From positions 1-8,122 of the forward strand of contig CAJGDU010000045.1 in the NCBI GenBank assembly GCA_904502175.1: a stretch of DNA of 8,122 bases, read 5' to 3'. The number at the start of each line of letters is the position of its first letter. The stretch's first letter is position 1. This document shows, one piece after another, positions 5,597 to 8,122 of the stretch. Origin of the DNA: Clostridiaceae bacterium (GTDB taxonomy: Bacteria > Bacillota > Clostridia > Oscillospirales > Acutalibacteraceae). The position numbers and the translations under genes are program-made. The notes under the pieces are model-generated. The model saw only the letters and a list, made by a program, of their open reading frames with translations, did no database searches and was not told the DNA's origin.

Positions 5597-5611
5597 GGAA
5601 AAAAAGGACAT

Positions 5612-5905
5612 TTATGACGCGTCGGAAGACTTCTCCTGAATGAGTTCTTCGAGGAGGGCGATGTTCTGCCGGCTGTACATGAACAGCATGAAACTCGTAA
5701 TGAACAGCGCGAAGCAGATGATGCCGATGAGCGGGGAGTTGAAACTGGTGAAGACCATGACCAGGATGCCGGCGACAAGGAGGACGGCGGTGATGATGGT
5801 CAGGATGCGCCAGACCTTCTGGCGGGCCCGCTCTTCTTTCAAGGAAGTCTGCAGACCCTCGAGGTTTTTCTCCTCCAGGTTCCGGTCCAGTTTGAGAGAT
5901 GACAT
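5612..5905 (-). CDS. Small two-helix membrane protein with N-terminal coiled coil (97 aa)
   Basis: Not recognised. Residues 5-30 are highly charged and heptad-like (LKLDRNLEEKNLEGLQ), probably a short cytoplasmic coiled coil. Two hydrophobic helices follow (about 32-53 and 58-77), split by a short polar turn at FNSP. The protein ends in a charged tail (residues 79-97). The N- and C-termini should both be cytoplasmic. ATG 5905 is chosen because AAGGAG (5913-5918) lies 7 nt upstream. The longer reading from a GTG at 5953 would start inside the terminator hairpin and put the ribosome site within the gene. The terminator of the surface-protein gene ends about 6 nt before this ribosome site, and I see no promoter between them. 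Its expression may therefore depend on read-through from that gene. Confidence 0.75.
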   Translation of the reverse strand: MSSLKLDRNLEEKNLEGLQTSLKEERARQKVWRILTIITAVLLVAGILVMVFTSFNSPLIGIICFALFITSFMLFMYSRQNIALLEELIQEKSSDAS

Positions 5906-5927
5906 GAGAGCGCTCCTTTCTGATAAA

Positions 5928-5957
5928 AAAAGTGCATCGCAAAGGCGATGCACTTTT
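5928..5957 (-). terminator. Intrinsic terminator between the surface-protein and 97-aa genes
   Basis: A 13-bp perfect stem (5928-5940 with 5945-5957) with a 4-nt loop, followed on the minus strand by seven T. It begins 22 bases after the surface-protein stop. It is one of the best terminators in the window, yet it ends almost at the ribosome site of the co-oriented 97-aa gene. Confidence 0.92.
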
Positions 5958-5979
5958 CAATGGTTCAGTTATTCAGACC

Positions 5980-6843
5980 TTAGTCCTTTTTGCGGCGGAG
6001 ACCGGCGAACAGGAGGCCGGCACCGACGATGGCTTCACCGATGAGGATGGCGATGGGAGCCGTCAGCTTGGCTTTGGACTCTTTCGCGACTCTGGTTTCG
6101 GACGGGGTCAGGATATGGTGGGCACCGTTGTTGGAGTCCACATAGTTGAGGACCTTTTCGCCAGCGGCGGTGAGGTCGGCGTTGAACTCGGGAGCCTTGA
6201 AGTTCGGATCGTACTTCTTCATGCTCAGGTTGTAGGTTTCAACATCGCCGTTCTTGTTGTAAAGGTCGAAGCCTTTGACAGCGCCCCAGGCAAGGATGGG
6301 AAGATCGAAGACCGGGAGTTTACCCTTGATGCCGTCGACGTTGACCCACTTGGTCGGGAGGATCTCTTTGCCGTTGAAGATGATCTTTTCAAGATCGGGG
6401 TTGTTGAAGGTCAGACGGGCATAGGACTTGCCGTCTTTGACGAACAGCTTCGCCGGAGCAGCCAGTTTCCAGGCACCGCCGGTGAGGTTGTAGTCGATAT
6501 CGAATTCGCCGTCGGGAAGGTCGATGTCGATGGCTTTGATTTTGGCGCTGAGCTCGTTGGCCTTGTCTTTGGCAGCGTCGAGCAGGCTGATATCATCGTC
6601 ATCCACGTCAACAACGACAGTGACTTCTTCTTCGTTGGAAGCTTCGACAGTGACTTCTTCCTCGTCGAAATCTTCGACGACGACGTCGTAGTCGGGCTCA
6701 TCCTTGGTAGCCTTGAACTTTTCGTCATAGGTCTTGGCGGACTTGTTCGCGGGAGCGCCTTCGTCAGCGAAAGCGGTCATGGGCAGAACAAGAGCAACGA
6801 TCATGGCCATAGCAGTAAGGATGGCAGCGATTGATTTTCTCAT
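5980..6843 (-). CDS. Secreted, membrane-anchored surface protein with acidic repeat (unknown function)
   Basis: A 287-aa protein with no family I can name securely. It has a signal peptide (Arg-Lys start, hydrophobic core 5-20, probable cleavage after AFA at 26), then an acidic region (48-84) with a tandem 10-residue repeat (57-66 and 67-76, each ending EEEVTV) and the Asp cluster VDVDDDD. A predicted beta-rich domain follows (about 122-215, with VKDGKSYARLTF and GKEILPTKW), loosely like NEAT or similar Ig-fold surface modules, but that is a guess. A C-terminal helix (261-281) ends in RRKKD, like a sortase tail, yet no LPXTG motif precedes it, so it is probably a plain membrane anchor. There are no cysteines. 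AAGGAG lies at 6855-6860, 11 nt before the ATG. The promoter is at 6925-6952. The Asp cluster could bind Ca2+. Confidence 0.8.
   Translation of the reverse strand: MRKSIAAILTAMAMIVALVLPMTAFADEGAPANKSAKTYDEKFKATKDEPDYDVVVEDFDEEEVTVEASNEEEVTVVVDVDDDDISLLDAAKDKANELSAKIKAIDIDLPDGEFDIDYNLTGGAWKLAAPAKLFVKDGKSYARLTFNNPDLEKIIFNGKEILPTKWVNVDGIKGKLPVFDLPILAWGAVKGFDLYNKNGDVETYNLSMKKYDPNFKAPEFNADLTAAGEKVLNYVDSNNGAHHILTPSETRVAKESKAKLTAPIAILIGEAIVGAGLLFAGLRRKKD
6616..6675 (-). repeat. 30-bp tandem duplication inside the surface-protein gene
   Basis: Two adjacent 30-bp units (6616-6645 and 6646-6675) match at 26 of 30 positions, including the first 15 bases exactly. They encode EASNEEEVTV and EDFDEEEVTV, so the reading frame is kept. 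This looks like a fairly recent in-frame duplication that lengthened the acidic stalk. Confidence 0.85.
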
Positions 6844-6881
6844 AACTCTTCAGTCTCCTTAATAGAATTGTTTGTGAAACA

Positions 6882-6900
6882 TATACCAGTTATGGGTATA
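6882..6900. promoter_or_regulatory. Inverted repeat in the surface-protein leader
   Basis: TATACC (6882-6887) faces GGTATA (6895-6900) across 7 bases. It lies downstream of the predicted transcription start and upstream of the ribosome site of the surface-protein gene. It could be an operator or a weak RNA stem; nothing else identifies it. Confidence 0.25.
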
Positions 6901-6924
6901 CTTTCAGGGAACTTTACACAATAT

Positions 6925-6952
6925 AGTATACATTGCATTTTTCAGAAGTCAA
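6925..6952 (-). promoter_or_regulatory. Promoter of the surface-protein gene
   Basis: The minus strand reads TTGACT (6947-6952), a 16-bp spacer and TATACT (6925-6930). Both hexamers are near consensus, so strong expression is likely. The predicted start is near 6918, giving a leader of about 75 nt. It faces away from the helicase promoter. Confidence 0.65.
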
Positions 6953-6987
6953 ATGGTTTTTGGCCAGAATTCACGCAAAATTTTCAC

Positions 6988-7001
6988 AAAACAAATGTTC
7001 G
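6988..7001 (+). promoter_or_regulatory. LexA/DinR-like box upstream of the helicase promoter
   Basis: AAAACAAATGTTCG matches the Gram-positive SOS box CGAAC-N4-GTTCG at the right half completely. In the left half AAAC replaces the usual GAAC. It sits about 9 bp upstream of the helicase -35. Helicases of this family take part in DNA repair, which makes damage control plausible, but the imperfect half-site keeps this tentative. Confidence 0.3.
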
Positions 7002-7008
7002 AAAAACA

Positions 7009-7025
7009 ATTGTAAATCGTACAAT
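7009..7025 (+). promoter_or_regulatory. Inverted repeat over the helicase -35 (possible operator)
   Basis: ATTGTA (7009-7014) faces TACAAT (7020-7025) across 5 bases and covers the -35 element. It overlaps a second perfect palindrome, ACAATTGT (7006-7013). Both fit a dimeric regulator, but AT-rich sequence produces such dyads by chance fairly often. Confidence 0.25.
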
Positions 7026-7038
7026 GTGCTGATAGAAT
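7010..7038 (+). promoter_or_regulatory. Probable promoter of the helicase gene
   Basis: TTGTAA (7010-7015), a 17-bp spacer and TAGAAT (7033-7038), with TGA directly before the -10 as in extended -10 promoters. The predicted start is near 7045. The short leader contains a small stem (7051-7056 with 7060-7065) before the ribosome site. Confidence 0.55.
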
Positions 7039-7084
7039 AGAAAAAGGTATAAAATCAACGATTTTTCAGAGAGGAGGCGGCGCC

Positions 7085-8122
7085 ATGATCGACCTTTTGG
7101 AAGGGCTAAATACAGAGCAGCGGGAGGCGGTCACCACTACAGAAGGGTACATCCGCGTCATTGCCGGAGCGGGCTCCGGAAAGACCCGCGCCCTCACCCA
7201 CCGCTTCGCCTGGCTGGTCAATGAAGTCGGCATCCTGCCCGGAAACATCCTCTGCGTCACCTTCACGAACAAGGCCGCGAACGAAATGCGGCAGCGCATC
7301 CACCAGCTCACCGGCGACAACGACACCGGTTACATCAATACGTTTCACGGCTTCTGTGTCTCCGTTCTGCAGGAGGACAGCCACGCCGTCAGCTATCCGA
7401 AGAACTTCCTCGTGCTGGACAACTCGGACATCGACGCCATGCTCGAGATCATCTATGAAGAGCGCGGTCTCACCCTGCGGGACATGACCTTCGGCAACGC
7501 CCGGGACATGATCGAAATGAAAAAGCTCGTGGGCGAGCCGAACTATTACGAAGACCTCATCCGCATGACGCTGGACGAACTCTACGAAAAGTATCAGAAG
7601 GCCACGAAGAAAGATGACATCATCTTCTACGGCTACCTGTACCAGGAGAAGAAGTGCTTCGGCCTGGACTACAACGACCTGCTCCTCTTCACCCTCGCCA
7701 TTTTCGCGGCGGAGCCCGACATCAAACGCAAATGGCAGGAGCGGCTCGCCTACATCATGATCGACGAGTTCCAGGACATCGACAAACCCCAGTACACCCT
7801 CATGAAGGTCCTGGCGGACTACCACCACAACCTGTTCGTCGTCGGAGACCCGGACCAGACCATCTACTCCTGGCGGGGCGCCGACCACCGCTACCTCATG
7901 CAGTTCGACTCCGAGTTCCCGAACGTCAAGACCATCTATATGATGCGCAACTACCGCTCCACGCCGAGCGTGCTGGAAGCGGCCAACGCCCTCATCGACA
8001 AAAACGTCAGCCGCATCAGGAAGGACCTGCTCCCGGAGCGGCCGGAGGGCACGCCGGTGCTCTGCCACATGGCCGTCAACTCCGACAAGGAGGCCGCGTG
8101 GATCTGCGACCGCATCCGGGCG
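7085..8122 (+). CDS. UvrD/PcrA-type superfamily 1 DNA helicase (N-terminal part; runs off the window)
   Basis: The first 346 codons are open to the window edge; full family members are about 700-750 aa. In order: the adenine-contacting Q motif (LNTEQREAV, 8-16), Walker A AGAGSGKT (27-34), motif Ia VTFTNKAANEM (58-68), TFHGF (86-90), Walker B IDEFQD (226-231), motif III VVGDPDQTIYSWRGAD (252-267) and motif IV RNYRST (288-293). All ATPase residues visible here are intact. Such helicases unwind DNA 3' to 5' in mismatch and excision repair and clear proteins or RNA polymerase from DNA. PcrA, UvrD or a UvrD-like paralogue cannot be separated without the C-terminus. ATG 7085 follows AGGAGG (7072-7077) by 7 nt. 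Upstream lie a promoter, a LexA-like box and a dyad. Confidence 0.93.
   Translation, partial: MIDLLEGLNTEQREAVTTTEGYIRVIAGAGSGKTRALTHRFAWLVNEVGILPGNILCVTFTNKAANEMRQRIHQLTGDNDTGYINTFHGFCVSVLQEDSHAVSYPKNFLVLDNSDIDAMLEIIYEERGLTLRDMTFGNARDMIEMKKLVGEPNYYEDLIRMTLDELYEKYQKATKKDDIIFYGYLYQEKKCFGLDYNDLLLFTLAIFAAEPDIKRKWQERLAYIMIDEFQDIDKPQYTLMKVLADYHHNLFVVGDPDQTIYSWRGADHRYLMQFDSEFPNVKTIYMMRNYRSTPSVLEAANALIDKNVSRIRKDLLPERPEGTPVLCHMAVNSDKEAAWICDRIRA

Noticed and set aside
3614..5639. Two long plus-strand frames (3614-4636 and 4578-5639) opposite the esterase and aldolase
   Set aside because: They mirror the real genes, have compositional-bias products and no translation signals.
5906..5953. GTG 5953 as the start of the small membrane protein
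   Set aside because: It lies within the terminator hairpin of the previous gene. ATG 5905 has a perfect ribosome site.
5932..6834. A 300-codon plus-strand frame opposite the surface protein
   Set aside because: It starts inside the terminator hairpin. The minus-strand reading has a signal peptide, ribosome site and promoter.
7106..8068. A 320-codon minus-strand frame opposite the helicase
   Set aside because: The plus-strand frame carries all the ordered helicase motifs, so the opposite frame is a shadow.
1..8122. CRISPR array, insertion sequence, phage or toxin-antitoxin module
   Set aside because: No spaced direct repeats, terminal inverted repeats, transposase or integrase motifs, or toxin-like small gene pairs were seen. 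The two small membrane genes are separate and do not form a pair.

Overview
The window reads as the chromosome of a Gram-positive-type anaerobe, most likely a GC-rich member of the Bacillota. The evidence is strong AGGAGG-like ribosome sites about 7 nt before most starts, hairpin-plus-U-run terminators, tRNA genes with encoded CCA ends, near-consensus sigma-70-type promoters, a class II aldolase, and a secreted protein with a membrane-anchor tail. Codons end mostly in G or C while the gaps are AT-rich. I cannot name the genus from the sequence alone. No mobile element, CRISPR array, rRNA or phage gene was seen.

Layout. A minus-strand tRNA-Tyr/tRNA-Thr pair (35-228) has its own promoter and terminator. 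Next is a minus-strand three-domain sulfurtransferase (rhodanese-TusA-DsrE-like, 326-1477). A divergent promoter region separates it from a plus-strand GPH-family sugar:cation symporter (1696-3264). A bidirectional terminator follows. Then come five minus-strand genes: a surface protein (5980-6843), a 97-aa membrane protein (5612-5905), class II fructose-bisphosphate aldolase (4641-5507), a feruloyl-esterase-like hydrolase (3665-4579) and a 76-aa membrane protein (3309-3539). A second divergent promoter region (6844-7084) precedes a plus-strand UvrD/PcrA-type helicase that runs off the window end.

How the parts relate. The symporter, aldolase and cytoplasmic esterase fit uptake and use of plant-derived sugars, but they are separate transcription units and the link is an inference. 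CcpA (cre)-like boxes flank the promoter of the 76-aa membrane gene. A LexA-like box lies just upstream of the helicase promoter.

The most distinctive features are in the regulation. Twice on the minus strand an intrinsic terminator is followed within a few bases by the next gene's ribosome site, leaving no room for a promoter between them. At the left end, the terminator hairpin of the sulfurtransferase gene carries the -35 and spacer of the tRNA promoter. The sulfurtransferase has exactly three cysteines, one at the expected reactive position of each domain, which suggests a complete sulfur relay in one chain. I found no clear sign of a wholly new multi-gene system.
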